Assembly (NCBI RefSeq): GCF_000719955.1
Contig: NZ_JOII01000019.1
Span: 53,340 to 117,339, forward strand
DNA length: 64,000 nucleotides
DNA from: Streptomyces albidoflavus
GTDB lineage: Bacteria; Actinomycetota; Actinomycetes; Streptomycetales; Streptomycetaceae
Direction of reading: 5' to 3'
A program made the translations under genes and the position numbers. Every line of letters begins with the position of its first letter. Position 1 is the first letter of the stretch. This document shows, in pieces, positions 44,548 to 54,133 of the stretch. The notes below the pieces were generated by a model that was not told the origin of the DNA, did no database searches, and saw only the letters and a program-made list of their open reading frames with translations.

Positions 44548-45720
44548 TCAGCGCAGCCCGGTGGACCGGCGCAGCGCCGCCTGCACCAGCTGGTCGACCA
44601 GGGCCGGGTAGTCGACGCCGGACTCCTGCCACATGCGCGGGTACATGGAGATCGGCGTGAAGCCGGGCATGGTGTTGATCTCGTTGATGACGAAGCCGCC
44701 GTCCTCGGTGAGGAAGAAGTCGGCGCGCACCAGCCCTTCGCAGGAGGCGGCCTCGAAGGCCTCGACGGCGAGGCGCTGCACCTCCGCCGTCTGCTCCTCG
44801 GTGAGCGGGGCGGGTACCAGGCCGGGCGCCGAGTCGATGTACTTGGCCTCGAAGTCGTAGAAGTCGTGGGCCTGGACCGGCGGGATCTCGGCGGGGACGC
44901 TGGCGCGCGGCCCGTCCTCGAACTCCAGGACGCCGCACTCGATCTCGCGGCCGCGCAGCAGCGACTCGACGAGGACCTTCGGGTCGTGGCGGCGGGCCTC
45001 GGCGAGGGCCGCGTCGAGCCCCTCGGGGCCGTCGACCTTGGTGATGCCGACGGAGGAGCCGCCGCGGGCGGGCTTCACGAAGAGCGGCCAGCCGTGCTCA
45101 CCGGCGAAGTCGATGACACGGGCGCGGGCGGCGGCCTCGTCGGCGTCCCACTCGCGGGGGCGGATCACCAGGTACGGGCCGACCGGCAGCCCGAAGGAGG
45201 TGAAGACCCGCTTCATGTACTCCTTGTCCTGGCCGACGGCGGAGGCGAGGACACCCGAGCCGACGTACGGGATGCCGGCCAGTTCCAGGAGACCCTGGAA
45301 GGTGCCGTCCTCGCCGTAGGGGCCGTGCAGGACGGGGAAGACCACGTCGACGTCGCCGAGGGCCTTCGGCACCGAGCCGGGCTCGCTGTAGAGGACCTCG
45401 CGGTTGCCGGGGGCGACGGGGAGGACGACGGTGCCCTCGCCGGGCTCGGCGAGCGCGTCGACGTCGGGGACGGTGCGCTCGGTGATCGCCATCCGCGCGG
45501 GCTCGTCGGCGGTGAGCACCCAGCCGCCCTCGGTGGTGATGCCGATGGGCAGGACGTCGTACCGGGAGCGGTCGATGGAGCCCAGGACGGCGCCGCCGGT
45601 GACCACGGAGATGCCGTGCTCGGAGCTGCGCCCGCCGAAGACGACGGCGACGCGCGGCTTGCGGGGTTCGGTTCCGGGCTCGGGGAGGGCCGGGTTCTGG
45701 GGGGAGTTCTCGCTGCTCAT
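44548..45720 (-). CDS. ddl: D-alanine-D-alanine ligase
   Basis: Ddl (390 residues) joins two D-alanines for peptidoglycan. It has FGGRSSEHGISVVTG near 29-43, LHGPYGEDGT near 140, and the ATP-grasp core. The end shows RADFFLTEDGGFVINEINTMPGFT. The KYID loop with FYDFEAKYIDS is the D-Ala-D-Ala type (Tyr present), so it is not a D-Ala-D-Lac ligase. The ATG at 45720 is chosen; the open frame upstream is repeat-like. It follows gpsA on the same strand. Confidence 0.95.
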   Translation of the reverse strand: MSSENSPQNPALPEPGTEPRKPRVAVVFGGRSSEHGISVVTGGAVLGSIDRSRYDVLPIGITTEGGWVLTADEPARMAITERTVPDVDALAEPGEGTVVLPVAPGNREVLYSEPGSVPKALGDVDVVFPVLHGPYGEDGTFQGLLELAGIPYVGSGVLASAVGQDKEYMKRVFTSFGLPVGPYLVIRPREWDADEAAARARVIDFAGEHGWPLFVKPARGGSSVGITKVDGPEGLDAALAEARRHDPKVLVESLLRGREIECGVLEFEDGPRASVPAEIPPVQAHDFYDFEAKYIDSAPGLVPAPLTEEQTAEVQRLAVEAFEAASCEGLVRADFFLTEDGGFVINEINTMPGFTPISMYPRMWQESGVDYPALVDQLVQAALRRSTGLR

Positions 45721-45873
45721 ATCGCGACGAGCGTACCTGCTGGTAGGCCGCTCGTCAGCGCCCGAGGGGCCCTGTCGCGCCGGGGGCACCCGACCGCCGC
45801 ACCGCGCGGCGGGCGCCCCGTGGGGCGGCGTGCGGCGCGAGGCGGCAGGTCGGAAGCGGTGCGTCCGGTCCGG

Positions 45874-46884
45874 TCAGCGGCGCTCGGGCTTGGCGCTGCG
45901 GCTCATCAGTTCCTTGAGGGCGACCAGCGGCGGCTTCCCGTCGTGCACGATGCCGACGACCGTCTCGGTGATGGGCATGTCGATGCCGTGCCGGCGGCCG
46001 AGGTCGAGCACGGACTCGCAGGACTTGACGCCCTCCGCGGTCTGCTTGGTGACCGCGATGGTCTCCTCCAGCGTCATCCCCTTGCCGAGGTTGGTGCCGA
46101 AGGTGTGGTTCCGCGAGAGCGGCGAGGAGCAGGTCGCCACCAGGTCGCCGAGGCCGGCGAGGCCGGAGAAGGTCATCGGGTCGGCGCCCATGGCGAGGCC
46201 GAGCCGGGTGGTCTCGGCGAGGCCGCGGGTGATGAGGGAGCCCTTGGTGTTGTCGCCGAGGCCCATGCCGTCCGCGATGCCGACGGCGAGGCCGATGACG
46301 TTCTTGACGGCACCGCCCAGTTCGCAGCCGACCACGTCGGTGTTGGTGTAGGGGCGGAAGTACGGGGTGTGGCAGGCGGCCTGGAGCCGCCGGGCGACGT
46401 CCTCGTCGGTGCAGGCGACCACGGCGGCGGCGGGCTGCCGGGCGGCGATCTCCCGGGCGAGGTTGGGGCCGGTGACGACGGCGATCCGCTCGGGGGGCAG
46501 CTTGGCGGTGTCGGCGATGACCTCGCTCATCCGCATCGCGGAGCCGAGTTCGACGCCCTTCATGAGGGAGACGACCACGGTGTCGGGGGCGAGCAGCGGG
46601 GCGAGGGTGGTGAGGTTGGCGCGCGCCGTCTGGGAGGGGACGGTGAGGACGGTGAAGTCCGCGTCCGCGGCGGCCTCGGCGGGGTCGGTGGTGGCCCGCA
46701 CCGAGGCGGGCAGCACGGCACCGGGCAGGTAGCCGGAGTTGGTGTGCGCGGTGTTGACCTCGTCGGCGACCTCCTGGCGGCGGGCGCACAGGACGACCTC
46801 GCAGCCCGCGTCGGCGAGGACCATGGCGAACGCCGTTCCCCAGGAGCCGGTTCCGAAGACCGCTGCCTTGACCGGGGGTGTCAC
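45874..46884 (-). CDS. gpsA: glycerol-3-phosphate dehydrogenase (NAD(P)+)
   Basis: GpsA (336 residues) makes sn-glycerol 3-phosphate for phospholipids. It has the dinucleotide-binding FGTGSWGTAFA near residue 9, SLMKGVE, GPNLAREIA, and the catalytic-domain GAVKNVIGLAVGIADGMGLGDN. The GTG at 46884 overlaps the plsC stop as GTGA, so synthesis of the substrate and its acyltransferase are coupled. Confidence 0.95.
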   Translation of the reverse strand: MTPPVKAAVFGTGSWGTAFAMVLADAGCEVVLCARRQEVADEVNTAHTNSGYLPGAVLPASVRATTDPAEAAADADFTVLTVPSQTARANLTTLAPLLAPDTVVVSLMKGVELGSAMRMSEVIADTAKLPPERIAVVTGPNLAREIAARQPAAAVVACTDEDVARRLQAACHTPYFRPYTNTDVVGCELGGAVKNVIGLAVGIADGMGLGDNTKGSLITRGLAETTRLGLAMGADPMTFSGLAGLGDLVATCSSPLSRNHTFGTNLGKGMTLEETIAVTKQTAEGVKSCESVLDLGRRHGIDMPITETVVGIVHDGKPPLVALKELMSRSAKPERR

Positions 46885-47687
46885 TGGTTGTTCTCTCCTG
46901 ACTTCTGCCCCGGCGCGCTCTCGCACACCGCCGGGGCGGGGGGCTGCGGGCGCACACCGGTCCGCCGCTGCTTCAGGCGGGCCGTGCGGGGGTCGTACGG
47001 GGTGGCGGGGGCGGGTTCGCCGCGCATCTCGGCCAGCAGTGCGGTGACGGCCGCCATGATGGTCTCGGTGACCTCGCGCAGCACCTCGGGGGTGGGTTCG
47101 AGGTCGTAGTACGCGCTGAGGTCGACCGGCGGGCCGGCCTTCACCTGGAGGGTCTTGCGCGGCAGGAGCCGGAGCTTGTTCTCCTTGGCGTACGGCGGCA
47201 TGGCGAGGTTGGCGCCCCACTGGGCGACGGGGATGACGGGGCAGCGGGTGCGCAGGGCGACCCGGGCGGCGCCGGTCTTGGCGGTCATCGGCCACATCGC
47301 GGGGTCGCGGGTGAGGGTGCCCTCGGGGTAGAAGGCGACGCACTCGCCGCGCTCGATGGCGTCCAGGGCGGCCCGGAAGGCGTCCAGCGCATTGGTGGTT
47401 TCGCGGTAGACGGGAATCTGCCCGGTGCCGCGCATGACGGCGCCGACAAATCCCTTCCCGAAGAGCCCGTTCTTCGCCAGGAATCGCGGAACGCGTCCGG
47501 TGTTGTACTGGTAGTGAGCGTAGGACAGCGGGTCGAGATACGAGTTGTGATTGACCGCGGTGATAAATCCGCCGTCAGCCGGAATGTTCTCCATTCCGCT
47601 CCAGTCCCGCTTGAACAGAAGCACCAGCGGCGGTTTTGCGATGACCGCTGCCAAGCGGTACCAGAAGCCGATTCTGCGGCGGGACAC
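46881..47687 (-). CDS. plsC: 1-acylglycerol-3-phosphate acyltransferase (PlsC family)
   Basis: This 268-residue membrane-associated enzyme acylates lysophosphatidic acid to phosphatidic acid. The HX4D catalytic motif is NHNSYLDPL near 45-53, and the glycerol-phosphate-binding block FYPEGTLTRD is near 118-127. A GTG at 47687 begins MSRRRIGFWYRL, with GGAAGG upstream. It leads directly into gpsA. Confidence 0.93.
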   Translation of the reverse strand: MSRRRIGFWYRLAAVIAKPPLVLLFKRDWSGMENIPADGGFITAVNHNSYLDPLSYAHYQYNTGRVPRFLAKNGLFGKGFVGAVMRGTGQIPVYRETTNALDAFRAALDAIERGECVAFYPEGTLTRDPAMWPMTAKTGAARVALRTRCPVIPVAQWGANLAMPPYAKENKLRLLPRKTLQVKAGPPVDLSAYYDLEPTPEVLREVTETIMAAVTALLAEMRGEPAPATPYDPRTARLKQRRTGVRPQPPAPAVCESAPGQKSGENNQ

Positions 47688-47848
47688 TCGGGCACCTTCC
47701 TCTTCGCGGACCCTGGGATGCGATCTGCGCCCTGGGGCGGACGCACAAGTGTCGCCCCGGGTCCCCTTTCTGTCGAGAACACCGTACGCCCACCCTCGCG
47801 CGGCGCCGCCAGGCACCGGCGGCGGGGCGGGCCCGGGAGAGGGCGAGA

Positions 47849-48553
47849 ATGACCAGGATGCGTACTGAACCCGACGCGGGCCCGGCGGCCTCCTGGAGCC
47901 TGGTCGTCCCTCTCAAACCCCTTGTGCTGGCCAAGAGCAGGCTGGCCCCGGCGCTCGACGGCGCGGCGCGGGCCCGGCTCGCGCTGGCGTTCGCCCAGGA
48001 CACGGTGGCCGCCGCGCTGGACTGTGCGGCGGTCCGCGATGTGGTGGTCGTCACGGACGACGCCCGGGCCGGCGCGGCGCTGGCGGCGCTCGGGGCGCGG
48101 GTGACGGAGGACACCCCGGCGGCGGGGCTGAACGCGGCCCTGGCGCACGGCGCCCGCACGGTGCGCGCGGCGCGGCCCCGCGCGGCGCTCGCCGCGCTCA
48201 ACGCCGACCTGCCCGCGCTGCGCCCCGCCGAGCTGGAACGCGTCCTCGCGGCGGCCGCCGCCCACCCGCGCTCCTTCCTCGCGGACGCCGCCGGGATCGG
48301 TACGACGCTGCTGGCGGCGGCGCCGGGCGCCCCGTTCACGCCGCGGTTCGGCGGCCCCTCCCGCGCCCGGCACGCCGCGGCGGGCGCCGTCGAACTGGCC
48401 CCGGGCGCGGTGCCGGGCGTACGGCGCGACGTGGACACCCCGGCCGATCTGCGCGCCGCCCGCGAGCTGGGGCCGGGCCCGCACACCTCGGCGGCCCTGG
48501 CGGCGCTGCGCGAGGCGGCCGCACCCCGCGCGTCGACGGCCCCGCCGGGCTGA
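47849..48553 (+). CDS. cofC: 2-phospholactate/phosphoenolpyruvate guanylyltransferase (CofC/FbiD)
   Basis: This 234-residue protein belongs to the CofC family, which activates phosphoenolpyruvate (in Actinobacteria, as FbiD) or 2-phospholactate with GTP for coenzyme F420 synthesis. The N-terminus VVPLKPLVLAKSRLAP, then VVVVTDD and NADLPALRP, follow the family. GGGAGAGGG lies upstream of the ATG. It is divergent from plsC, and no other F420 genes are in this window. The family is sure; the exact substrate is inferred. Confidence 0.88.
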   Translation: MTRMRTEPDAGPAASWSLVVPLKPLVLAKSRLAPALDGAARARLALAFAQDTVAAALDCAAVRDVVVVTDDARAGAALAALGARVTEDTPAAGLNAALAHGARTVRAARPRAALAALNADLPALRPAELERVLAAAAAHPRSFLADAAGIGTTLLAAAPGAPFTPRFGGPSRARHAAAGAVELAPGAVPGVRRDVDTPADLRAARELGPGPHTSAALAALREAAAPRASTAPPG

Positions 48554-48642
48554 ACACGCCGCCCCGCACGGCGCGGTACGCCGCGCGCCCCGCACCTCCC
48601 CCGTCCCGCCCCGCCCCGCCCGCGACGGCTACGCTGCGGGGC

Positions 48643-48849
48643 ATGCAGGCGACCGCGTACACGTACGACCCCGAGACCCGTGGCGGCAGTGTGCTGCTGG
48701 ACGACGGCACCCCGGTGCCCTTCGACGCGGCGGCGTTCGACGCGGGCGGGCTGCGCATGCTCCGCCCGGGCCAGCGGGTGCGCGTCGAGACCGTCCCGGG
48801 CGCGGACGGCGCCCCCCGCATCACGCTGGTGACCCTCCAGACCTTCTGA
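48643..48849 (+). CDS. 68-aa cold-shock-like small protein
   Basis: This 68-residue protein (MQATAYTYDPETRGGSVLLD, then GLRMLRPGQRVRVE) has the spacing of a small OB-fold, resembling a degenerate cold-shock domain (GSVLLDDG, PF, LRPGQRV), but lacks the aromatic RNP motifs of CspA. It may bind nucleic acid; no function is established. It lies 89 bp after cofC and may be co-transcribed. Confidence 0.7.
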   Translation: MQATAYTYDPETRGGSVLLDDGTPVPFDAAAFDAGGLRMLRPGQRVRVETVPGADGAPRITLVTLQTF

Positions 48850-48876
48850 GCCGCCGGCCGGGTGCCGGACACGCCG

Positions 48877-48908
48877 CGGGCCGGGCTCCCCGAGGGGGGC
48901 CCGGCCCG
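48877..48908. terminator. bidirectional terminator between the 68-aa gene and hupS
   Basis: CGGGCCGGGC pairs with GCCCGGCCCG around a 12-base centre that itself contains CCCC/GGGG, between convergent genes. Confidence 0.75.
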
Positions 48909-48959
48909 ATGCGCGTGGTCCGGCCGTGTCCGAAGGCTCCGCGGCGGTCCGCTACTTCG

Positions 48960-49613
48960 TCACTTCTTGCGAGCCGTCGCCGTGGTCTTCTTGGCGGTGG
49001 TCTTGCGGGCCGAGGACTTCTTGGCCGGGGCCTTGGTGGCGGTGGCCTTCTTCGCCGGGGCCGTCTTCTTGGCCGTGGCCTTCTTCGCCGTCGACTTGGC
49101 CGGGGTGGCCTTCTTCGCCGTGGCGGTGGTCTTCTTCGCGGCGGCGGTGGTCTTCTTCGCCGTGGCGGTGGTCTTCTTGGCCGGGGTCGCCTTCTTGGCG
49201 GTGGCGGTGGTCTTCTTCGCCGCCGAGGCCTTCTTCGCGGTCGCCTTCTTGGCGGCGGCCTTCGCGGTGGTCTTGGTCCCGCCGGTGAGGCTGCCCTTGG
49301 GCGCCTTCTTCACCGCCACGTCGTTCTTCGGGAGCTTCTTCGTCCCGCTCACCAGGTCCTTGAAGCCCTGGCCGGCCCGGAAGCGGGGCACGGAGGTCTT
49401 CTTCACCCGGACCCGCTCGCCGGTCTGCGGGTTGCGGGCGTACCGGGCGGGGCGGTCGACCTTCTCGAAGGACCCGAAGCCGGTGACGGAGACCCGCTCC
49501 CCGGCCACCACCGCGCGGACCATCGCGTCGAGCACCGCGTCGACGGCTTCGGCGGCGTTCTGACGACCGCCGACCTTGTCGGCAATCGCTTCTACGAGCT
49601 GCGCCTTGTTCAC
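48960..49613 (-). CDS. hupS: histone-like protein HupS
   Basis: HupS (217 residues) is the two-domain actinobacterial HU that compacts DNA, notably in spores. Residues 1-95 are a typical HU fold (MNKAQLVEAIADKVGG, VTGFGSFEKVDRPARYARNP). The rest is a histone-H1-like tail built from repeated KKTTATAKKATPAK-type units, with about a third lysine. The GTG at 49613 has AAGGGGAAG upstream. An unusually AT-rich stretch with ATATATA lies upstream and is the likely promoter. Confidence 0.95.
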   Translation of the reverse strand: MNKAQLVEAIADKVGGRQNAAEAVDAVLDAMVRAVVAGERVSVTGFGSFEKVDRPARYARNPQTGERVRVKKTSVPRFRAGQGFKDLVSGTKKLPKNDVAVKKAPKGSLTGGTKTTAKAAAKKATAKKASAAKKTTATAKKATPAKKTTATAKKTTAAAKKTTATAKKATPAKSTAKKATAKKTAPAKKATATKAPAKKSSARKTTAKKTTATARKK

Positions 49614-49675
49614 GTCTTCCCCTTCGGAGGCATTGCCAGAACCAATGTGTTCAAGCTTTTTCGCACGGTAGGCAG

Positions 49676-49715
49676 ATATATACCGCAAATCAAACACGAA
49701 ACGGGCTAATCACCC
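49676..49715 (-). promoter_or_regulatory. AT-rich promoter region of hupS
   Basis: ATATATA at 49676-49682 and flanking A/T-rich bases stand out from the surrounding GC-rich DNA, about 65-100 bp upstream of the hupS start. Exact -35 and -10 hexamers are ambiguous. Confidence 0.4.
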
Positions 49716-49787
49716 GTGCGCCGCAACGGAGGCGACCTGTCGCTCCACGAAGGGGCCTTGAGGCTCCTGCGGGGGCTCACTTGACGC

Positions 49788-50015
49788 TCAGAGATCTTCG
49801 GGGAATCGCCCTTCGTCGAGCTCTGCCGTGAAGCGGTCCAGACGTCGGGCCGCCGCCGCGAGATCGTGTTTTGCCACGGCCGTAATGGCCAGCAGCTTTC
49901 GGGAGAGCGCCCTGCGGACGTCCTCCGGGACTTGCAGCGCGCGCACTCGGGAGTGCGCTTCTTTCAGCCGGTCGGCGACAACGTCGTAGAGCTCGATCTC
50001 GCTGTCGCGTTCCAT
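49788..50015 (-). CDS. 75-aa helical protein of unknown function
   Basis: This protein begins MERDSEIELYDVVADRLKEA and is predicted helical and charged throughout, ending FTAELDEGRFPEDL. I recall similar small proteins next to hupS and leuD in Streptomyces, without assigned function. The ATG at 50015 has no strong SD, so the start is uncertain. It is on the same strand as hupS, 174 bp upstream of it. Confidence 0.65.
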   Translation of the reverse strand: MERDSEIELYDVVADRLKEAHSRVRALQVPEDVRRALSRKLLAITAVAKHDLAAAARRLDRFTAELDEGRFPEDL

Positions 50016-50521
50016 GCGCCGATTGTGCCATCTGCGGCGAGTTGTCGCCCCACAGGGGGGCAACTGCCGCGCGGGGCCCACCCTTTCAGAAGGAGGGAGC
50101 AACCTGCGCCCCACCATGCGAAAGAGGGCCAACTCCCGCTTCTGCCAGCACACTTGACCGGTACGGGGACCACCCTTCCGGGTGTCGTCCGAGTGGCCGC
50201 GTCAACTCGCCGCAGGGTCAGCCGGATGGCCCCTTCCGCCTTCCGGAGCCGACCCCGAGGGGCACTTTCACGCCAACTCCGAACACCTTTGGCGTCCAGG
50301 GCATTCCCATGCTGTAGGGCGCCTTCCCGGGCACCCGGCGGCCAACCCGGCACGGGCCCGGCCACGGCCGCGGCACCGGTCCCGCCACGGGCACCGGTCC
50401 CGGGCTCGCGGCTCCCGCACATTTCCCCGCGCCCCACTGGACCGTTCGGGTGCCCGGACGCACGAACGCCGCGCCCCCGCTCCGGTGGGAGCGGGGGCGC
50501 GGTGGCGGTGCGGGGATCGGG
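50016..50521. other. 506-bp gap between leuD and the 75-aa gene
   Basis: Apart from the terminator at 50469-50502, the gap holds an isolated strong SD (AGAAGGAGG at 50088-50096) followed by a possible 17-codon frame (see findings). Otherwise no gene or repeat is visible. Confidence 0.5.
50469..50502 (-). terminator. terminator after leuCD
   Basis: CCGCGCCCCCGCTCC and GGAGCGGGGGCGCGG form a perfect 15-bp stem with a GGTG loop, 20 bp after the leuD stop. Confidence 0.85.
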
Positions 50522-51115
50522 TCAGACGGGCAGGGTGCGCGGCTTGAAGGCCGGGCGGCCCGACTCGTAGGCCGCGATGGCCTCCTCCTCGCGCAGCGTG
50601 ATGCTGATGTCGTCCAGGCCGTTCAGCAGGCGCCAGCGGGAGTTCTCGTCCAGCTCGAACGGGGCGGTGACGCCCGCGGCGCGGACCTCGCGGTCCTGGA
50701 GGTCGACGGTGATCTCGGCCGTGGGGTCGCTCTCGGTGAGCTCCCACAGGGCGTCGACGACCTCCTGGTCGAGCAGGACGGTGAGCAGGCCGTTCTTCAG
50801 CGAGTTGCCGCGGAAGATGTCGGCGAAGCGGGAGGAGATGACCGCCTTGAAGCCGTAGTTCTGGAGCGCCCAGACGGCGTGCTCCCGCGAGGAGCCGGTG
50901 CCGAAGTCGGGCCCGGCCACCAGGACGGTGGCACCCGCGCGTTCGGGTTTGTTCAGGACGAACTCCGGGTCCTTGCGCCAGGCCTCGAAGAGCCCGTCCT
51001 CGAAGCCGTCGCGGGTGACCTTCTTGAGCCAGTGCGCGGGGATGATCTGGTCGGTGTCGACGTTGCTGCGGCGCAGCGGGACGGCCCGGCCGGTGTGCGT
51101 GGTGAAGGCTTCCAT
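50522..51115 (-). CDS. leuD: 3-isopropylmalate dehydratase small subunit
   Basis: LeuD (197 residues) is the small subunit of isopropylmalate isomerase, which interconverts 2- and 3-isopropylmalate in leucine synthesis. It shows [16 protein letters not shown] (16-31), [17 protein letters not shown] near 68-84, and [19 protein letters not shown]. It lies 6 bp after leuC and forms the enzyme with it. Confidence 0.96.
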   Translation of the reverse strand: MEAFTTHTGRAVPLRRSNVDTDQIIPAHWLKKVTRDGFEDGLFEAWRKDPEFVLNKPERAGATVLVAGPDFGTGSSREHAVWALQNYGFKAVISSRFADIFRGNSLKNGLLTVLLDQEVVDALWELTESDPTAEITVDLQDREVRAAGVTAPFELDENSRWRLLNGLDDISITLREEEAIAAYESGRPAFKPRTLPV

Positions 51116-51121
51116 GGCTGA

Positions 51122-52540
51122 TCAGACTCCCGCGGGTACGTCGGTGAGGTCGGCGGGCGAGGCGAGCGTCCCGGTGACGGCGGTGGCGGCGGCCACCTGC
51201 GGCGAGACCAGGTGGGTGCGGCCGCCCTTGCCCTGGCGCCCCTCGAAGTTGCGGTTGGAGGTGGAGGCGGAGCGCTCACCGGGGGCGAGCTGGTCGGGGT
51301 TCATGCCCAGGCACATCGAGCAGCCCGCGTGCCGCCATTCGGCGCCGGCCTCCTTGAAGACGGTGTCCAGGCCCTCCTCGACGGCCTGCAGGCCGACCCG
51401 GGCGGAGCCGGGTACCACCAGCATCCGCACACCGTCGGCCACCTTGCGGCCCTTGACGATGCCGGCGGCGGCCCGCAGGTCCTCGATACGGCCGTTGGTG
51501 CAGGAGCCGACGAAGACGGTGTCGACCTTGATGTCGCGCAGCGCCTGCCCGGCCCGCAGACCCATGTACTCCAGTGCCTTCTCGGCGGCGTACCGCGCGG
51601 AGGGGTCCTCGAAGGAGGCGGGATCCGGCACCCGGCTGCTCAGCGGCGCGCCCTGCCCGGGGTTGGTGCCCCAGGTGACGAAGGGCGCGAGGTCGGCGGC
51701 GTCGATGACGACCTCGGCGTCGAAGGTGGCGTCGTCGTCGGAGCGCAGCGTCTTCCAGTAGGCGACGGCCTCGTCCCACTCCTGGCCCTCGGGCGCGTGG
51801 GCGCGGCCCTTCAGGTAGGCGAAGGTGGTCTCGTCGGGGGCGATCATGCCCGCCCGGGCGCCGGCCTCGATGGACATGTTGCAGATGGTCATCCGCGCCT
51901 CCATCGAGAGCTTCTCGATGGCCGAGCCCCGGTACTCCAGGATGTACCCCTGGCCGCCGCCGGTGCCGATCTTGGTGATGACGGCGAGGATCAGGTCCTT
52001 GGCGGTGACGCCGTCGGGCAGTTCGCCGTCGACGGTGATCGCCATGGTGCGCGGGCGGGCCATCGGCAGCGTCTGGGTGGCCAGCACGTGCTCGACCTGG
52101 CTGGTGCCGATGCCGAACGCCAGCGCGCCGAAGGCTCCGTGGGTGGAGGTGTGCGAGTCGCCGCAGACCACCGTGGTGCCGGGCTGGGTCAGCCCCAGCT
52201 GCGGGCCGACCACGTGCACGACGCCCTGCTCGACGTCGCCGAGGGAGTGCAGCCGCACCCCGAAGTCGGCGCAGTTCTTGCGCAGCGTCTCCAGCTGGAC
52301 CCGGGAGACCGGGTCGGCGATGGGCTTGTCGATGTCGAGGGTGGGGGTGTTGTGGTCCTCGGTGGCGATGGTGAGGTCGAGGCGGCGCACGGCGCGCCCG
52401 GCCTTGCGCAGGCCGTCGAACGCCTGCGGACTGGTCACCTCGTGCAGCAGGTGCAGATCGATGAAGAGAAGGTCCGGCTCGCCCTCGGCGCGCCGGACGA
52501 CGTGGTCGTCCCAGACCTTCTCCGCGAGTGTCCTACCCAT
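51122..52540 (-). CDS. leuC: 3-isopropylmalate dehydratase large subunit
   Basis: LeuC (472 residues) binds the [4Fe-4S] cluster of isopropylmalate isomerase. It has [34 protein letters not shown] near 130-150, and the cluster ligands in VGSCTNGR and [13 protein letters not shown]. The gene is divergent from ndgR, with an inverted-repeat operator in the gap; NdgR is known to control leuCD in Streptomyces. Confidence 0.96.
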   Translation of the reverse strand: MGRTLAEKVWDDHVVRRAEGEPDLLFIDLHLLHEVTSPQAFDGLRKAGRAVRRLDLTIATEDHNTPTLDIDKPIADPVSRVQLETLRKNCADFGVRLHSLGDVEQGVVHVVGPQLGLTQPGTTVVCGDSHTSTHGAFGALAFGIGTSQVEHVLATQTLPMARPRTMAITVDGELPDGVTAKDLILAVITKIGTGGGQGYILEYRGSAIEKLSMEARMTICNMSIEAGARAGMIAPDETTFAYLKGRAHAPEGQEWDEAVAYWKTLRSDDDATFDAEVVIDAADLAPFVTWGTNPGQGAPLSSRVPDPASFEDPSARYAAEKALEYMGLRAGQALRDIKVDTVFVGSCTNGRIEDLRAAAGIVKGRKVADGVRMLVVPGSARVGLQAVEEGLDTVFKEAGAEWRHAGCSMCLGMNPDQLAPGERSASTSNRNFEGRQGKGGRTHLVSPQVAAATAVTGTLASPADLTDVPAGV

Positions 52541-52683
52541 CGCTTTCCCTTCGGCCGGCGTCGTCGCCGGCCCAACTAGAGATTCGGTGCGCCCCCGTCC
52601 GGACCCCCGTGCGGGGCGGTGGCAGAGCGGGCGGTGAGGTGCCCGCCTGTACAGACTGGCAACTTCCCGGGAAAATTGAACTT

Positions 52684-52704
52684 GCGTTTCACAGAGTGAG
52701 ACGC
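52684..52704. promoter_or_regulatory. likely NdgR operator between leuC and ndgR
   Basis: GCGTTTCAC-AGA-GTGAGACGC is a near-perfect inverted repeat (one mismatch) in the divergent leuC-ndgR gap, 13 bp before the ndgR ATG. IclR-type NdgR is reported to bind this promoter region in S. coelicolor. Binding at this exact palindrome is inferred. Confidence 0.6.
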
Positions 52705-52716
52705 GAGTATCGTTGC

Positions 52717-53433
52717 ATGGACAACTCTAGTGGCGTCGGCGTTCTCGACAAGGCGGCTCTCGTTCTGAGCGCTCTGGAGTCCGGTCCGGCCACCCTCGCC
52801 GGGCTGGTCGCGGCGACCGGGCTCGCCCGCCCCACGGCGCACCGCCTCGCCGTGGCTCTGGAACACCACCGCATGGTGGCGCGTGACATGCAAGGCCGTT
52901 TCATCCTCGGCCCCAGGCTCTCCGAGCTGGCCGCGGCGGCCGGCGAGGACCGCCTGCTGGCGACGGCCGGACCGGTCCTCACCCACCTGCGGGACGTGAC
53001 CGGCGAGAGCGCGCAGCTCTACCGCCGCCAGGGCGACATGCGCATCTGCGTCGCCGCCGCCGAGCGCCTCTCCGGCCTGCGGGACACGGTGCCGGTCGGC
53101 TCGACCCTGACGATGAAGGCCGGCTCCTCGGCGCAGATCCTGATGGCCTGGGAGGAGCCGGAGCGCCTCCACCGCGGCCTCCAGGGCGCCCGCTTCACGG
53201 CCACCGCGCTCTCCGGCGTACGCCGCCGGGGCTGGGCCCAGTCGATCGGCGAGCGCGAGCCGGGCGTGGCCTCGGTCTCCGCGCCGGTGCGCGGCCCCTC
53301 CAACCGCGTCGTGGCCGCCGTGTCGGTCTCCGGCCCCATCGAGCGGCTGACCCGGCACCCGGGCCGTATGCACGCCCAGGCCATCATCGACGCGGCCCAG
53401 CGCCTCTCCGAGGCCCTCCGCCGCACCAGCTGA
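52717..53433 (+). CDS. ndgR: IclR-family regulator NdgR
   Basis: NdgR (238 residues) is an IclR-type regulator of leucine and other amino-acid genes and of antibiotic production. The N-terminal winged helix-turn-helix includes [24 protein letters not shown] (written here only in part: [10 protein letters not shown] at about 38-47). The C-terminal effector domain has [17 protein letters not shown] and [12 protein letters not shown]. The ATG at 52717 fits the known family length. It is divergent from leuC. Confidence 0.94.
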   Translation: MDNSSGVGVLDKAALVLSALESGPATLAGLVAATGLARPTAHRLAVALEHHRMVARDMQGRFILGPRLSELAAAAGEDRLLATAGPVLTHLRDVTGESAQLYRRQGDMRICVAAAERLSGLRDTVPVGSTLTMKAGSSAQILMAWEEPERLHRGLQGARFTATALSGVRRRGWAQSIGEREPGVASVSAPVRGPSNRVVAAVSVSGPIERLTRHPGRMHAQAIIDAAQRLSEALRRTS

Positions 53434-53467
53434 CGGCCACCCCTTCCCGCCACCCGCACCCCACAGC

Positions 53468-53506
53468 CGAGACCCCGCCGTCCACGATCCGGACGGCGGG
53501 GTCTCG
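53468..53506. terminator. bidirectional terminator between ndgR and the DUF4188 gene
   Basis: CGAGACCCCGCCGTCC and its complement form a perfect 16-bp stem around a 7-base loop, between convergent genes. Confidence 0.88.
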
Positions 53507-53536
53507 CACGCGCGGGGGCGCCCCGCTCCCCCGCGT

Positions 53537-54016
53537 TCAGACCTTGAGCCGGTCCCGGGCCCCCACCCCGGCGCCGAGCGGCACCGTCCCGTACGCCCGG
53601 CCCAGCCCGAAGGGCGGCATGTCGCCGTAGATGGACTCGTGGTGCCCGGCGGGGACGACGTAGGTCTCGTGCCAGATGCCGACGTGGCCCTTGCTGTCGC
53701 GGGCGTAGCGGTTGACCCGGACCCACCAGGGGTGGTGCTTGCGGCCGGTCGCCCGGGCGTAGTCGAGCAGTTTCTCCTCGGACTCCCAGTACTGGACCAC
53801 GTAGTAGGTGCGCGGCGAGCCGGTGAGCAGTACGTGGTGCAGGAGGCCGGCGGAGCGGTCCTTGACCAGTTCGCGGAGCATCGCGGGCATGGCGAGGAAG
53901 ACCGGCAGCCAGCGGTGGAGGGCCCACAGGTGGTTGACGCGCATACCGATCAGGAGGACGACGACCTCGCCGTCGCGCGCCGCCGTCCTGCGGCCGAACT
54001 GGATCTTGTCCCGCAT
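53537..54016 (-). CDS. DUF4188-family protein
   Basis: This 159-residue protein matches the DUF4188 family, small proteins that look like dimeric alpha-beta-barrel (monooxygenase-like) domains: IGMRVNHLWALHRWLPVF, YYVVQYWESEEKLLDYAR, then a region with HHPWW and WHETY. No activity is established. The ATG at 54016 is chosen. It is divergent from a MerR-type regulator, and the shared gap holds an inverted repeat, so it is probably the target of that regulator. Confidence 0.72.
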   Translation of the reverse strand: MRDKIQFGRRTAARDGEVVVLLIGMRVNHLWALHRWLPVFLAMPAMLRELVKDRSAGLLHHVLLTGSPRTYYVVQYWESEEKLLDYARATGRKHHPWWVRVNRYARDSKGHVGIWHETYVVPAGHHESIYGDMPPFGLGRAYGTVPLGAGVGARDRLKV

Positions 54017-54050
54017 GGTGGTGTTCCCCCGTCCTCGTGGAGGCCCCACC

Positions 54051-54091
54051 GGATAGTGGCGCTCTCCCGTCACTTACTGGATAGTGACACT
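54051..54091. promoter_or_regulatory. operator-like repeats between the DUF4188 gene and the merR-type gene
   Basis: GTCACT-TACTGGAT-AGTGAC (54069-54088) is a perfect 6-bp inverted repeat with an 8-base centre. It overlaps the second of two direct repeats of GGATAGTGrCrCT (54051-54063 and 54079-54091). The layout fits a MerR-type operator in a divergent promoter. Confidence 0.55.
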
Positions 54092-54133
54092 CACCAATGG
54101 CCGGCGGCAAGCGGAAAGGCACCCCAAGCACCC

